Assembly (NCBI RefSeq): GCF_900129025.1
Contig: NZ_FQUM01000005.1
Coordinates: forward strand, 62,001 to 126,000
Length of the DNA stretch: 64,000 nt
Source: Mariniphaga anaerophila
GTDB taxonomy: Bacteria > Bacteroidota > Bacteroidia > Bacteroidales > Prolixibacteraceae
Direction: 5' to 3'
A program made the translations under genes and the position numbers. Every line of letters starts with the position of its first letter. Positions within the stretch are counted from its first letter, which is position 1. The notes beneath the pieces were generated by a model. That model was given only the letters and a program-made list of their open reading frames with translations. It was not told where the DNA came from and ran no database searches. Below, one piece after another: positions 45,877 through 55,785 of this stretch.

Positions 45877-48800
45877 TTACTTGTAATTCAGATTAAACGA
45901 AAGGAATTTTTCCAGGTACTCCTCCGGTTTTCCTTTTCGGCGTGCATAATCTGCCACCTGATCGCGCCCCACTTTTTCGAGACTGAAATAGCGCGACTCC
46001 GGATGAACAAAATACTGGCCCGACACAGAAGCGTTGGGATACATCGCAAAATGCTCGGTTAATTTGATGCCAATTTCATCTGCTTTTAAAAACTCAAAAA
46101 GGCTTTCCTTTTCCGAGTGCTCAGGACAGGCAGGGTAACCAAGCGCCGGCCTTATTCCCTGGTATTTTGCTTTCAGCAAATCATCATGCGAAAGATGTTC
46201 GTCGGGTGAGTAGCCCCAGTATTCTTTTCTGATTTTCAGGTGCAGCACCTCGGCAAAAGCTTCACTCAACCGGTCAGCCAGGGCTTCCAACATAATGGCT
46301 TTGTAGTCGTTATGGTCTTTGCGGAATTTTTCTTTCCACGGTTCAATTCCAATGCCGGCGGTAGTTGCAAATCCGCCCACATAATCACGCTTTCCGGAAT
46401 TTACAGGCGCCACAAAATCAGAAAGGCAAAGATTTGGCGCTCCACCTTTCTTTTTCTCCTGCTGCCGGAGGTGGAAAAAACGCCCGATTTCTTTTTTACG
46501 CGATTCATCCTCAAAAAGGATAATATCGTCGCCATCGGCATTGGCGGGCCAGATTCCAAATGCGGCATTGGCCCGAAGCATTTTTTTCTCGATAATTTCA
46601 TCGAGCAGTTCGTTGGCCTCTTCATAAAGTTTTTTGGCCGCTTCGCCCTGCTTTTCATCCTGAAGTATTTGCGGATAATGTCCTCGCATTCCCCAGGTAA
46701 GAAAAAAGAAAGTCCAGTCGATGCTTTTCCGCAGCTCTTCCAACGGATAGTCCAGTAAATGTTTTACCCCGATAAAATTGGGCGTGTAAAGCGGAGCATT
46801 ATCCCAGTCTAGTTGCAGCTTATTGGCTCGTGCTTCTTCCAGCCTCAAATACTCTTTGGGTTTTCGCTGCCCCTGAAATTGCCTGATTTGCTCGTAGTCG
46901 TCTTTTACAGACTGAATATATTTTTCGTTTTTTGCAATGAGGTTTGCAACAACATTTACGGCCAGCGATGCGTCTTTCACGTGCACAACCGGATGCGAAT
47001 ATTCCGGCTCAATTTTTACGGCAGTATGGATTTTTGAAGTGGTGGCGCCACCAATCATCAGCGGAATATTCATTTTTCGCCGTTCCATTTCCCGGGCAAT
47101 ATCTACCATAATTTCCAGAGAAGGAGTGATTAACCCGCTCAGCCCGATAACATCAACATTTTCCTGCAGTGCAGTGTCCAGAATTTTTTCGGTTGGCACC
47201 ATTACGCCAAGGTCAATAATTTCGTAGTTATTGCAGCCCAGCACCACTCCAACAATGTTTTTGCCGATGTCGTGCACATCGCCTTTTACTGTGGCCATCA
47301 ACACTTTTTTCTGGCGGCTTACTCCTTTCATTTGAGCCTTTTCGGCCTCGATAAACGGCAAAAGATAAGCGACTGCCTTTTTCATTACGCGGGCAGATTT
47401 AATAACCTGCGGCAGAAACATTTTCCCGGAGCCAAACAAATCACCTACCACGTTCATGCCGTCCATCAGCGGCCCTTCAATAATACTCAGCGCCGGCTGG
47501 TATTTTTTCAACGCCTCTTCCATATCTTCGTTTGCAAAATCGGGAATACCCTTTACCAAAGCGTATTCCAGCCGTTTTTCCAATGGCTGATCCCGCCAAA
47601 CGTCTTTTCTGGTTTCCTTTTTATCTTCCTGAATTACCTGCTCTGCAAACTCCAGCAACCGCTCGGTAGCATCGGGTCTCCGGTTCAAAATAAGATCTTC
47701 GGTTTTCTCCAGCAGGTCTTTCGGAATTTCATCGTAAATCTGCAACATCCCGGGATTTACAATTCCCATATCGAGGCCGGCCCGGATGGCATAAAAAAGA
47801 AAAACCGAGTGCATGGCTTCACGCACCAAATTGTTGCCGCGGAATGAGAAAGAGACGTTGCTGATTCCCCCGCTGGTTTTGGCATGAGGCAGATTTTCCT
47901 TGATCCATTTCACTGTTTCAATAAAGTCAACCGCATAATTATTATGCTCTTCCATTCCTGTTCCAATGGTCAGCACATTAGGATCGAAAATGATGTCCTG
48001 AGGTGGAATCTCTACTTCTTCGGTAAGAATTTTATAAGCCCTTTTGCAAATTTCTATGCGCCGCTCGTAAGAATCGGCCTGCCCTTTTTCGTCGAACGCC
48101 ATAACAACCACCGCTGCCCCAAAACGTTTAATGGTTTCAGCTTCAGCTATAAATTTTTCTTCGCCTTCTTTTAAACTGATTGAATTTACGATGGCTTTTC
48201 CCTGCAAACATTTTAAGCCTGCCTTAATTACATTCCATTTCGATGAATCAATCATCACCGGGAGTTTGGCAATATCGGGTTCTGCCATCATCAGATTCAG
48301 AAATGTTACCATTTCCGTTTCGGCATCAAGCATGGCATCGTCCAGGTTGACATCGATAACCTGCGCTCCGTCTTCTACCTGTTTACGGGCAACGGAAAGC
48401 GCTTCCTCGTACTTTTTTTCGCGAATTAGGCGTGCAAACTTTCGCGATCCGGAAACATTACACCGTTCGCCAATATTTACAAAGTTCGTTTCAGCAGTAA
48501 GCGTTACCGGCTCGAGCCCGCTCAGGTGCGTATTTTCATCTCTGGGGTTTGTTTTATGCGGCCGGGCATGTTCTGCCAGTTTTGCAAACTCCCTGATATG
48601 AGCAGGCGTGGTTCCGCAACATCCGCCAATAATATTTACAAAGCTGTTATCCAGGTAATCTTTTATGTGTCCGGACATGATTTCCGGTGTTTCGTCGTAA
48701 CCGCCAAATTGATTGGGCAACCCGGCATTGGGATGAGCGCTGATGTTGAACGGCGCTTTTTGCGAAAGCTCTTTCACGTAGGGCCGCAAATCGGTAGCTC

Positions 48801-49545
48801 CCAGCGAGCAGTTCAGCCCGATACTCAGCAAATCGATATGAGATACCGAATTCAGGAAAGCTTCCAGCGTTTGCCCGGAAAGCGTTCGTCCGCTGGCGTC
48901 GGTAATGGTTCCGGAAATCATCAGCGGCAACCGCAGTTTCTTTTCGTCCAGAGCCTCTTCAATGGCAAAAATAGCCGCCTTGGCGTTTAGCGTATCAAAA
49001 ATGGTTTCAATAAGAAGCAAATCTACACCGCCATCAATCAGCGCCTCTGCCTGTTCGCGGTATGCAGTTCGTATTTCGTCAAACGAAACCGCCCGGTAAC
49101 CAGGGTCATTTACATCTGGCGAAAGCGATAATGTTTTGTTAGTTGGCCCAAGTGTTCCAGCCACATACCTTGGTTTTTTCGGGTTTATTTCAGTAAATCG
49201 GTCGGCCGCCGCCCGTGCAATTTCTGCCGAGGCTCTGTTCATTTTATACACCAGCTCCTGAGCATTGTAATCGGCCTGGGAAATACGGTTAGCATTGAAC
49301 GTGTTGGTGAGTATTATGTCAGCACCGGCCTCCAGATATTCATTATGAATTTTGGAAATAATCTCAGGATAAGTAAGCGAAAGAATATCGTTGTTTCCTT
49401 TTTGGTCGTATGTTGAATCTTTCAGGAGGCTACCCCGGTAATCTTCTTCCGTAAGTTTGTACTCCTGAATCAGGGACCCCATTGCCCCGTCGAGCACCAG
49501 CACGCGGGATTTCAGTTCAGTCCGAATGTCTTTTTTATTATGCAT
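45877..49545 (-). CDS. metH: Cobalamin-dependent methionine synthase
   Basis: 1222 residues, all four MetH modules in order: homocysteine/Zn domain (about 1-330; ligands Cys246 and the Cys309-Cys310 pair), methyltetrahydrofolate (pterin) domain (about 350-610), cobalamin domain with the DxHxxG motif in [15 protein letters not shown] near 750, and the AdoMet reactivation domain (about 900-1222). Transfers methyl from methyl-THF to homocysteine. It is the last gene of the DUF39/ferredoxin/UPF0280 cluster; together they can supply homocysteine and methylate it. Confidence 0.97.
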   Translation of the reverse strand: MHNKKDIRTELKSRVLVLDGAMGSLIQEYKLTEEDYRGSLLKDSTYDQKGNNDILSLTYPEIISKIHNEYLEAGADIILTNTFNANRISQADYNAQELVYKMNRASAEIARAAADRFTEINPKKPRYVAGTLGPTNKTLSLSPDVNDPGYRAVSFDEIRTAYREQAEALIDGGVDLLLIETIFDTLNAKAAIFAIEEALDEKKLRLPLMISGTITDASGRTLSGQTLEAFLNSVSHIDLLSIGLNCSLGATDLRPYVKELSQKAPFNISAHPNAGLPNQFGGYDETPEIMSGHIKDYLDNSFVNIIGGCCGTTPAHIREFAKLAEHARPHKTNPRDENTHLSGLEPVTLTAETNFVNIGERCNVSGSRKFARLIREKKYEEALSVARKQVEDGAQVIDVNLDDAMLDAETEMVTFLNLMMAEPDIAKLPVMIDSSKWNVIKAGLKCLQGKAIVNSISLKEGEEKFIAEAETIKRFGAAVVVMAFDEKGQADSYERRIEICKRAYKILTEEVEIPPQDIIFDPNVLTIGTGMEEHNNYAVDFIETVKWIKENLPHAKTSGGISNVSFSFRGNNLVREAMHSVFLFYAIRAGLDMGIVNPGMLQIYDEIPKDLLEKTEDLILNRRPDATERLLEFAEQVIQEDKKETRKDVWRDQPLEKRLEYALVKGIPDFANEDMEEALKKYQPALSIIEGPLMDGMNVVGDLFGSGKMFLPQVIKSARVMKKAVAYLLPFIEAEKAQMKGVSRQKKVLMATVKGDVHDIGKNIVGVVLGCNNYEIIDLGVMVPTEKILDTALQENVDVIGLSGLITPSLEIMVDIAREMERRKMNIPLMIGGATTSKIHTAVKIEPEYSHPVVHVKDASLAVNVVANLIAKNEKYIQSVKDDYEQIRQFQGQRKPKEYLRLEEARANKLQLDWDNAPLYTPNFIGVKHLLDYPLEELRKSIDWTFFFLTWGMRGHYPQILQDEKQGEAAKKLYEEANELLDEIIEKKMLRANAAFGIWPANADGDDIILFEDESRKKEIGRFFHLRQQEKKKGGAPNLCLSDFVAPVNSGKRDYVGGFATTAGIGIEPWKEKFRKDHNDYKAIMLEALADRLSEAFAEVLHLKIRKEYWGYSPDEHLSHDDLLKAKYQGIRPALGYPACPEHSEKESLFEFLKADEIGIKLTEHFAMYPNASVSGQYFVHPESRYFSLEKVGRDQVADYARRKGKPEEYLEKFLSFNLNYK

Positions 49546-49559
49546 ATTTTCTTCTTAAC

Positions 49560-49607
49560 CCGCACAAATCAGGTGCTGAAATTTTATTTTTCTTCGCACC
49601 TCTGCGG
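49560..49607 (-). promoter_or_regulatory. Structured element in the UPF0280-metH gap
   Basis: Two nested 5-bp helices: 49603-49607 with 49560-49564, and 49596-49600 with 49572-49576, separated by short internal loops. It lies 14 nt before the metH ATG and fills most of the 66-nt gap. It does not match the SAM-II, SAH or cobalamin consensus I know. May be a small regulatory leader or intercistronic hairpin. Confidence 0.35.
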
Positions 49608-49611
49608 CAAA

Positions 49612-50361
49612 CTACTTTAACAATTTAATTTCAAACCCGCCCGTTATACCGACTTTGTCTTTACAAATAATCAGCAACGACAGGATTTCGGGAAACTCTT
49701 CTGCCCGCCCGATTACCTTTTCCACATCTTCCGGCGACTTTACTTCGTTACCCAGCGCTGTTGCCAGCGCATCTGCCAGCAACACATCGCGGCAAATTAC
49801 CGCAACGGCATCGGCTTTTCCAAAGCTAAAGGAAGGGCCGACTGTTCCTGCCGAAGTGCAGATTCCGACCTCTCCTATCCCGGCAGGAATTACAATCCCG
49901 ATTTTCTCGGAAAGCGGCGAACTGCCAGCAAACACAGAAAGAACGAGTTCTTTTTTCAACAGGGCAAAAATATCGCCACCGTTCTCTATAACCAATTCTT
50001 TTACCGAAAAGTTTTCGAGTATTGCCCGGCCTGCTTCGCGCGAAAACAACCCGGCCACCGATCCCATTGGCCCGATACCGGCTCTGGCAGCTGCCTGCGC
50101 CATCTCTTTTGCCTCGGCTGGCGCAGCATTTACCGAATTATAAGGAATCAGGCTTTTTGCAAATTGCGGTTCCGATTCAATATAAACATCCAGTTTTTGC
50201 CTTAACTCAACTATCTTCCGACGAACCACTTCTTCCATTTCGTTTTCGAAAGAATCCGGGTCGACGCCAATCCAAAGATCCGTTTCCCGATGACTCACCT
50301 GAAATCCCCTGAAACGCTGAGAATTAAATTTATTCCGATAAAAACGTTGTTCGTATTTCAA
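49612..50361 (-). CDS. UPF0280 (COG2122) protein, sulfide-assimilation factor
   Basis: 249 residues starting at TTG (no ATG in the frame; TTG follows a good leader). ApbE-like fold with the family's glycine-rich segments: AARAGIGPMGSVAGLF near 93, ELVIENGGDIFAL near 120, and TSAGTVGPSFSFGKADAVAV near 170. In Methanosarcina a COG2122 protein helps sulfide assimilation at low sulfide; this fits the DUF39 and ferredoxin genes upstream. It has its own -7 box and is followed by metH after 66 nt. The FAD/FMN-transferase activity of ApbE is not implied. Confidence 0.85.
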   Translation of the reverse strand: MKYEQRFYRNKFNSQRFRGFQVSHRETDLWIGVDPDSFENEMEEVVRRKIVELRQKLDVYIESEPQFAKSLIPYNSVNAAPAEAKEMAQAAARAGIGPMGSVAGLFSREAGRAILENFSVKELVIENGGDIFALLKKELVLSVFAGSSPLSEKIGIVIPAGIGEVGICTSAGTVGPSFSFGKADAVAVICRDVLLADALATALGNEVKSPEDVEKVIGRAEEFPEILSLLIICKDKVGITGGFEIKLLK

Positions 50362-50405
50362 ATTACGTTCGTGTTTTTTAAAATGATGTCAGTGTTATTG
50401 AATTG

Positions 50406-50413
50406 CAAAATTA
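50406..50413 (-). promoter_or_regulatory. -7 element of UPF0280-metH
   Basis: Minus-strand TAATTTTG, exact TAnnTTTG match, about 40 nt before the TTG start at 50361; a TTTT lies 20 bases upstream. It gives UPF0280-metH a promoter separate from DUF39-ferredoxin. Confidence 0.45.
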
Positions 50414-50532
50414 CCAGTCCGAAACGAATTACGAAAAAGCGATTTGCCAGTTACTAACAACAGCTTTTCGCAATTAGCAATCTGCTTGTTTTCAACAAAA
50501 AAACGGTTTCGAGGCCGACAATCTTAATTTTT

Positions 50533-50943
50533 CTACCTGAAATCAATCTCGAACAGGTGCAACGGACAGGCGGGGATGCAAAGCTCGCAAACCACGCACT
50601 TGTCTTTATCAAATTGCAGTTTCCATGTTTCTCTGTTCATGGTAAGAGCGCCGGCAAAACAAACTGCAGTGCAATTGCCGCAGTCAATGCATTTTTCGTG
50701 TTGAAAATGAATCCGCTTATCCAGAGGCTCGCAAATTACCTGGTGGGTAGTAAGATAATCTACGCCCTTTTCTATGTTCTCTTTTTTCCCTTGCAGTTCC
50801 AGCAGCAGGCTTCCTCTTTTTCCCGGATAAACTTCTGCTTTCAAAATATTTATGCGCAAATCATAATCCCTGACCAGATGGTAACTCAGCGCTTTGTCTC
50901 CGCTGTCGGGCGGAAAATTCAGCACGTATCTTTTTTTAATCAT
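50533..50943 (-). CDS. NIL-domain ferredoxin with two [4Fe-4S] clusters
   Basis: 136 residues. NIL (ACT-like ligand-binding) domain at about 1-75, then two ferredoxin cluster motifs: Cys85-88-91-95 (CIDCGNCTAVC) and Cys116-119-122-126 (CVVCELCIPAC). Its start codon overlaps the DUF39 stop by 8 nt, a sign of translational coupling. In methanogens and sulfate reducers, DUF39 plus NIL-ferredoxin pairs are needed for homocysteine synthesis from aspartate semialdehyde and sulfide; the ferredoxin probably reduces a bound intermediate. Confidence 0.92.
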   Translation of the reverse strand: MIKKRYVLNFPPDSGDKALSYHLVRDYDLRINILKAEVYPGKRGSLLLELQGKKENIEKGVDYLTTHQVICEPLDKRIHFQHEKCIDCGNCTAVCFAGALTMNRETWKLQFDKDKCVVCELCIPACPLHLFEIDFR

Positions 50944-52099
50944 TGTCTGCCTCCGTTTCTTTTAAGCTGTTCAACGATGTATTTTTCGGAAACATTTGTA
51001 CAGGTTGTGTTATTTCAAATTTCCCGTTTTGCAACCAGGCTTTCAATTCATCTGCTATTTTTCGGGCTTTTGCGAGGCTCGAAACCGGCGCTGTCCTGAT
51101 TTTCTTTCCCTTCACTTTAATAGATCCCGATTGCAGTTGTTCGTACGTAACCTGTCCGAGTTTGGGTTGCCCAACGGTTCCGTAATCAAGTACCGAGGTT
51201 TCAATCTGGCTGTTTGCGATGGAAACCCGGCGGGCCATATCCTCATCGAGAATGGGAACAGGAATACCAATTCCGATAAACATGCTCACTCCGTATTTGT
51301 CGTAATAAACGCCCTGCAAATACTCCGGCGACATCTCTTTCAGATTGCCGATAACCGCAATGGTGGCCGCGTTGGTAACCGGAACTCCATATTCATTTTT
51401 TGGTTTGGTGGTATGAAACTGAGTCCCGTTCCAAATCACAAACCCCTGTGCTCCGCCAAGAAAAATGCGGGTACCAATTCCGATGGTTCGCAAGTCGGGG
51501 TCATTCAGCAACGGGCTGAGTTCTCCTGATGTGGAATAGGTGGCATTCCGCATATTCGGAAGCAACGTCCCCATGTAGGTGTGAATCATCTTTTTAGTGG
51601 TGTTCACCGCCACGTTGTAATTCTGGTACGCGTTTCTCGGATTGAAAAGAGTAAACTCGTTGATGGTTTTAATATTGATTTTCGTCCGGATATATTTTCG
51701 CGGATAGCAGTCGGTTCCTTTTCCCCAGGCTTCCAGCAGCACATCTTTCCCTTCCAGCAAATCCTGAATAACATGCGCCCCTCCGTACGATGGGTTTTCG
51801 GGATCGCAGGCAGTAGCGCCAATATAACTGTCAACGGCAGCAAGCCCCTCGTAGCAGGGCACTCCGTTGAGCCTGATTTTTTCCATTCGGATGGGCGGGT
51901 TGGTATGGCCAAAATTTATTATTGCCCCGGAAGAGCACATCGCTCCAAAAGTAGCGGTGGTTACTACATCAACTTTTTCGACAATTTCGGCCGGACTGGC
52001 GTGTTGAGCCATTTGGGTTACCTCTTCAGCAGTAAGCACAACAGCTTTCCCCTGCCGGAGTTTCTGGTTAATTTCCTCGTAAGTTTTTGTTTTTGGCAT
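50936..52099 (-). CDS. DUF39 (COG1900) homocysteine biosynthesis protein
   Basis: 387 residues, no signal peptide. The DUF39 domain fills about 1-360. Four cysteines are notable: Cys55 (ATFGAMCSSGA) and Cys131 (KGTDCYPRKY) lie in the best-conserved segments, with Cys82 and Cys98 between them. It lacks the CBS domains fused in the methanogen protein MA1821. Family members are implicated in making homocysteine from aspartate semialdehyde and sulfide (inference from homology). It starts the operon, with a -7 box 30 nt upstream, and overlaps the ferredoxin gene by 8 nt. Confidence 0.9.
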   Translation of the reverse strand: MPKTKTYEEINQKLRQGKAVVLTAEEVTQMAQHASPAEIVEKVDVVTTATFGAMCSSGAIINFGHTNPPIRMEKIRLNGVPCYEGLAAVDSYIGATACDPENPSYGGAHVIQDLLEGKDVLLEAWGKGTDCYPRKYIRTKINIKTINEFTLFNPRNAYQNYNVAVNTTKKMIHTYMGTLLPNMRNATYSTSGELSPLLNDPDLRTIGIGTRIFLGGAQGFVIWNGTQFHTTKPKNEYGVPVTNAATIAVIGNLKEMSPEYLQGVYYDKYGVSMFIGIGIPVPILDEDMARRVSIANSQIETSVLDYGTVGQPKLGQVTYEQLQSGSIKVKGKKIRTAPVSSLAKARKIADELKAWLQNGKFEITQPVQMFPKNTSLNSLKETEADND

Positions 52100-52131
52100 G
52101 CGGTAAAGTGCAAAGAAAATTTGACATCCTG

Positions 52132-52139
52132 CAAATTTA
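52132..52139 (-). promoter_or_regulatory. -7 element of the DUF39-ferredoxin unit
   Basis: Minus-strand TAAATTTG, exact TAnnTTTG match, about 30 nt before the DUF39 ATG. No TTTG at the -33 distance. Confidence 0.5.
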
Positions 52140-52205
52140 GCTCAAAATCCCTCATTTTTTTAACCATTCTGCTAATTTTACGTGCTAAACTCAGAATCAA
52201 TAAAA

Positions 52206-53579
52206 ATGCTACAAATCGACTTTCAGCTTTGCCCGGAAGATTTGCAAAAAAAACTGGAACTGTTCTGGGAGCTTTCGGCAGAAAAAATCAAACGTATCGA
52301 CAGAAACTATGATGCATCAAACGGTTCTCCCGTTTTTACTGTTGAAGGAAAATACGCAACGCGCGGGTGGACTGAATGGACTCAGGGATTTCAGTTTGGC
52401 TCTTCTATTTTACAGTTTGATGCCACCGGAGATCAATATTTTTTAGAGTCGGGGAAAAAAGCCACTCTCGAAAAAATGGCTCCGCACTTATCCCACACCG
52501 GCGTTCACGACCACGGGTTCAATAACCTGAGCACTTACGGAAATTTGCTGAGACTGATGAACGAAGGCAAAATCCCGTTCAACGAGTGGGAAAAGAATTT
52601 TTATGAACTGGCGTTGAAAATTTCGGGTGCGGTGCAGGCAGGCCGCTGGACAAAGACAACTGATGGCGGTTTTATTTACTCTTTTAACGGACCACACTCG
52701 CTGTTTGTGGACACGCTCCGGTCGTGCCGGATTCTGATTGCATCGCATCGTCTGGGTCACGTTTTGCAGGGCGAAAACGACAAAAAAATTTCACTTTTGG
52801 AGCGGGCAATCCAACACATTTCTGCCACAGCCAAATATTCTGTTTTTTATGGCGAAGGAAGGGACCAATACGATGTTTGGGGAAGAACAGCCCACGAAAG
52901 CATTTTCAATGTAAACGACGGGAACTTCAGGTGTCCCAATTCACAACAGGGATACTCCGGTTTTTCTACCTGGACTCGCGGCCTGGCTTGGGCAATGCTC
53001 GGTTTTGCAGAAGAGCTGGAAGCCTTTCAACAGTTCACGGCAGAGGAGCTGAAACCTTTCGGAGGGGAACAACCGTTAACCGAAATGATGCTGAGAGCAG
53101 CAAGGGCAACCTGCGATTTTTATATAGAAAATACTCCTACAGACGGAATTCCCTATTGGGATACCGGAGCACCCAACCTACACCGGCTGGGCGATTATCT
53201 GCAAAAGCCGGCAGATCCATACAACGATTGGGAACCGATTGACAGTTCTGCGGCAGCAATTGGCGCACAGGGATTGCTCCGACTGGGAAAATTTCTAAAA
53301 GAAAAAGAAGAACAGGAATCCGGCTCAAAATACTGGCAGGCCGGGCTGACTGTGATGAATTCGCTGCTTGACTATCCGTACATGAGTACTAATCCACGGC
53401 ATCAGGGACTAATTCTTCACAGCATTTACCACCAGCCAAACGGCTGGGATCATGTGCCGGCAAAACAGAAAATTGCCTGTGGTGAATCATCCATGTGGGG
53501 CGATTACCATGCCCGGGAAGCGGCTCTGTATTTGCAGCGCATAATTCACAACAAACCATATCTCACTTTTTGGGGATAA
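52206..53579 (+). CDS. GH88-family unsaturated glucuronyl hydrolase
   Basis: 457 residues from the ATG at 52206; a GTG at 52182 is in frame but lies outside the domain. The (alpha/alpha)6 barrel of GH88/GH105. The two catalytic Asp are in GVHDHGFNN (Asp102) and SLFVDTLRS (Asp169). There is no signal peptide, so it acts in the cytoplasm on small products of polysaccharide lyases or on 4,5-unsaturated uronides. It opens a four-gene cluster (isomerase, dehydrogenase, SDR). A 7-of-8 -7 box (TAATTTTA) lies before it. Confidence 0.88.
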   Translation: MLQIDFQLCPEDLQKKLELFWELSAEKIKRIDRNYDASNGSPVFTVEGKYATRGWTEWTQGFQFGSSILQFDATGDQYFLESGKKATLEKMAPHLSHTGVHDHGFNNLSTYGNLLRLMNEGKIPFNEWEKNFYELALKISGAVQAGRWTKTTDGGFIYSFNGPHSLFVDTLRSCRILIASHRLGHVLQGENDKKISLLERAIQHISATAKYSVFYGEGRDQYDVWGRTAHESIFNVNDGNFRCPNSQQGYSGFSTWTRGLAWAMLGFAEELEAFQQFTAEELKPFGGEQPLTEMMLRAARATCDFYIENTPTDGIPYWDTGAPNLHRLGDYLQKPADPYNDWEPIDSSAAAIGAQGLLRLGKFLKEKEEQESGSKYWQAGLTVMNSLLDYPYMSTNPRHQGLILHSIYHQPNGWDHVPAKQKIACGESSMWGDYHAREAALYLQRIIHNKPYLTFWG

Positions 53580-53686
53580 ATAATTTCAAAATCGTTAAAA
53601 CGAATCAATCGGGGGACAAACGTTTCCCGGAAAAAACCGTACAACTTTTTTGTTCTTCAACAAAAATTGCAAATAAAAATACTTTA

Positions 53687-54517
53687 ATGGCAACTGCATT
53701 AACCGATTTATCAAAGCTTTGTGTACACACGCTAACCACCAAACCCTGGAATTTAAACCAGTGTATAAAACATTACAGCGAAGCCGGCATTCACGGAATT
53801 ACAATCTGGCGAAATGTTTTGGAAGGGCAAGACCCGAGCAGCATCCGGACAATGTTAAACGACCAGGGAATGAATGTGGTATCAGTAGCTCGTGCCGGGT
53901 TTTTCCCATCGGTAAAAAAAGAAAAAAGGCAGGCAGCCATTGACGACAACCTGCAAGCAATTAGCGACGCATTTTTGGTGCAAGCCCAAATGCTGGTGCT
54001 GGTTTGCGGCGCAGACCCCGGCCAGTCTTTAGAAAAATCAAGGGAACAAATAAAAGAAGGAATAATCCGGATTCTGCCCGAAGCACAAAGCGCAGGCGTA
54101 AAACTGGCCATTGAGCCGCTGCACCCCATGTACGCCGGCGACCGTTCTGCCATTAATTCGCTGGAGCAGGCCAACCAGATGGCAGAGGAAATCAATTCTG
54201 AATTTGTAGGAGTAGCCGTGGATGTTTACCATTTGTGGTGGGACAACAACCTGCAACGCGAAATCAAGAGATGCGGAAAAAATAAAAATCTGTTTGCTTT
54301 TCATGTTTGCGACTGGAACGTGCCAACTACCGATTTTTTAAACGACCGCGGGTTAATGGGCGACGGGTGCATTAATGTTCCCCAAATAAGAAGCTGGGTG
54401 GAAGAGACCGGATTTTCAGGATACAACGAAGTGGAAATCTTTTCGGATAAATACTGGGCAATGGACCAAAAGGCGTATCTTGAAAAAATTAAAAATGCAT
54501 ACTTAAACCACACCTAA
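53687..54517 (+). CDS. Sugar phosphate isomerase/epimerase (xylose isomerase-like TIM barrel)
   Basis: 276 residues from the ATG at 53687; the open frame extends back to 53495 inside the GH88 gene and is rejected. Metal-ligand positions of the AP_endonuc_2 barrel are visible: Glu in LAIEPLHPMY near 140, Asp in VAVDVYHLWWD near 180, His in FAFHVCDWNVP near 205 and Glu in YNEVEIFSDKYW near 248. No signal peptide. Probably isomerises or epimerises a keto-sugar for the neighbouring dehydrogenase. Confidence 0.87.
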   Translation: MATALTDLSKLCVHTLTTKPWNLNQCIKHYSEAGIHGITIWRNVLEGQDPSSIRTMLNDQGMNVVSVARAGFFPSVKKEKRQAAIDDNLQAISDAFLVQAQMLVLVCGADPGQSLEKSREQIKEGIIRILPEAQSAGVKLAIEPLHPMYAGDRSAINSLEQANQMAEEINSEFVGVAVDVYHLWWDNNLQREIKRCGKNKNLFAFHVCDWNVPTTDFLNDRGLMGDGCINVPQIRSWVEETGFSGYNEVEIFSDKYWAMDQKAYLEKIKNAYLNHT

Positions 54518-54592
54518 AGCCGAAAGCAAACGATGCAGGTTGGCTGAAGACAAAAGAATAAGAAAAGCAAAAACAACTGAAAAATTCATAGC

Positions 54593-55735
54593 ATGATTCA
54601 CAAAGTAGGGATTATTATGAACGGCGTAACCGGCCGTATGGGAACCAACCAACACCTGATGCGGTCGATTGTAGAAATAATAAAGCAGGGCGGCGTGCAA
54701 GTCAGTCCGTCCGAGTTCATTTTACCAGATCCGGTACTGGTTGGCAGAAACGAAATCAAGCTAAAAAAACTGGCAGAAATGTCGGGGGTTGAAAAATGGA
54801 CAACCGATTTGGATTCTGTTCTGAATGATCCGTACTACTCCATTTATTTTGATGCACAAACAACAGGCCGCCGGGCCGATGCAGTAAAAAAGGCAGCCCG
54901 GGCCGGAAAACATATTTATTGTGAAAAACCGGTAGCAATCGACACCAAAACCGCACTGGACCTGTACCATATTTGCGAACAAGCCGGGGTGAAACACGGC
55001 GTTGTTCAGGATAAACTATGGCTGCCGGGACTAATCAAACTAAAACGCCTGATGGAAAACGGATTCTTCGGAAAAATTCTTTCCGTGCGCGGCGAGTTTG
55101 GATATTGGGTTTTTGAGGGGCATTCGATTCCGGCGCAACGCCCCAGTTGGAACTACCGAAAAGAAGACGACGGCGGAATTATTGTAGATATGCTTTGCCA
55201 CTGGCGGTATGTCCTCGACAATCTTTTTGGAAACGTAAAAGGACTGTTTTGCATGGGCGCCACCCACATTCCCGAACGGGTGGATGAACAGGGACAACCC
55301 TACGTTTGCACTGCCGACGATGCAGCTTATGCTACGTTTGGGCTGGAAGGCGGAGTTATTGCCCATTTTAACTCTTCGTGGGTAACCCGCGTGCGCCGCG
55401 ATGATTTGCTCACGCTGCAGGTAGACGGAACAAAAGGGTCAGCGGTGGCCGGCTTGCGGGAATGCTGGACACAACACTACGGAAATACGCCAAAGCCGGT
55501 ATGGAATCCGGACATCAAACAACCCATCGATTTTTACGAAGGCTGGAACAGAGTACCTGAACAAGAGAATTACGATAATGCTTTTAAAGCACAATGGGAA
55601 CTTTTTCTGAAGCACGTGGTAAAAAATGATCCTTTTCCGTGGAACCTGCTCGAAGGAGCAAAAGGCGTTCAACTGGCAGAAAAAGGACTGGAAAGCTGGG
55701 CAAAAAAAGCATGGGTGGAAGTACCCGAAATTTAA
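54593..55735 (+). CDS. Gfo/Idh/MocA family oxidoreductase, cytoplasmic
   Basis: 380 residues with no Tat signal, unlike the other two family members here. N-terminal Rossmann domain with IMNGVTGRMGTNQH near 7 and the EKP motif in YCEKPVAID near 113. The C-terminal domain follows with FNSSWVTRVRRDDLL near 263. Third gene of the GH88 cluster, 75 nt after the isomerase gene and 50 nt before the SDR gene. Likely NAD(P)-dependent oxidation of the sugar released by GH88 action. Confidence 0.88.
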   Translation: MIHKVGIIMNGVTGRMGTNQHLMRSIVEIIKQGGVQVSPSEFILPDPVLVGRNEIKLKKLAEMSGVEKWTTDLDSVLNDPYYSIYFDAQTTGRRADAVKKAARAGKHIYCEKPVAIDTKTALDLYHICEQAGVKHGVVQDKLWLPGLIKLKRLMENGFFGKILSVRGEFGYWVFEGHSIPAQRPSWNYRKEDDGGIIVDMLCHWRYVLDNLFGNVKGLFCMGATHIPERVDEQGQPYVCTADDAAYATFGLEGGVIAHFNSSWVTRVRRDDLLTLQVDGTKGSAVAGLRECWTQHYGNTPKPVWNPDIKQPIDFYEGWNRVPEQENYDNAFKAQWELFLKHVVKNDPFPWNLLEGAKGVQLAEKGLESWAKKAWVEVPEI

Positions 55736-55785
55736 CACACTAAAATCAGATAGCAGAAGCAAATAAAAGCAAGCATTAAAAAGAT

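Noticed and set aside
49546-49611. Cobalamin riboswitch upstream of metH
   Set aside because: The gap is only 66 bases, far too short for a cobalamin aptamer, and no B12-box is visible.
49612-50361. ApbE flavin transferase
   Set aside because: It has the ApbE-like fold but not the ApbE signal peptide or full flavin-binding motifs; UPF0280 fits better, and so does the operon.
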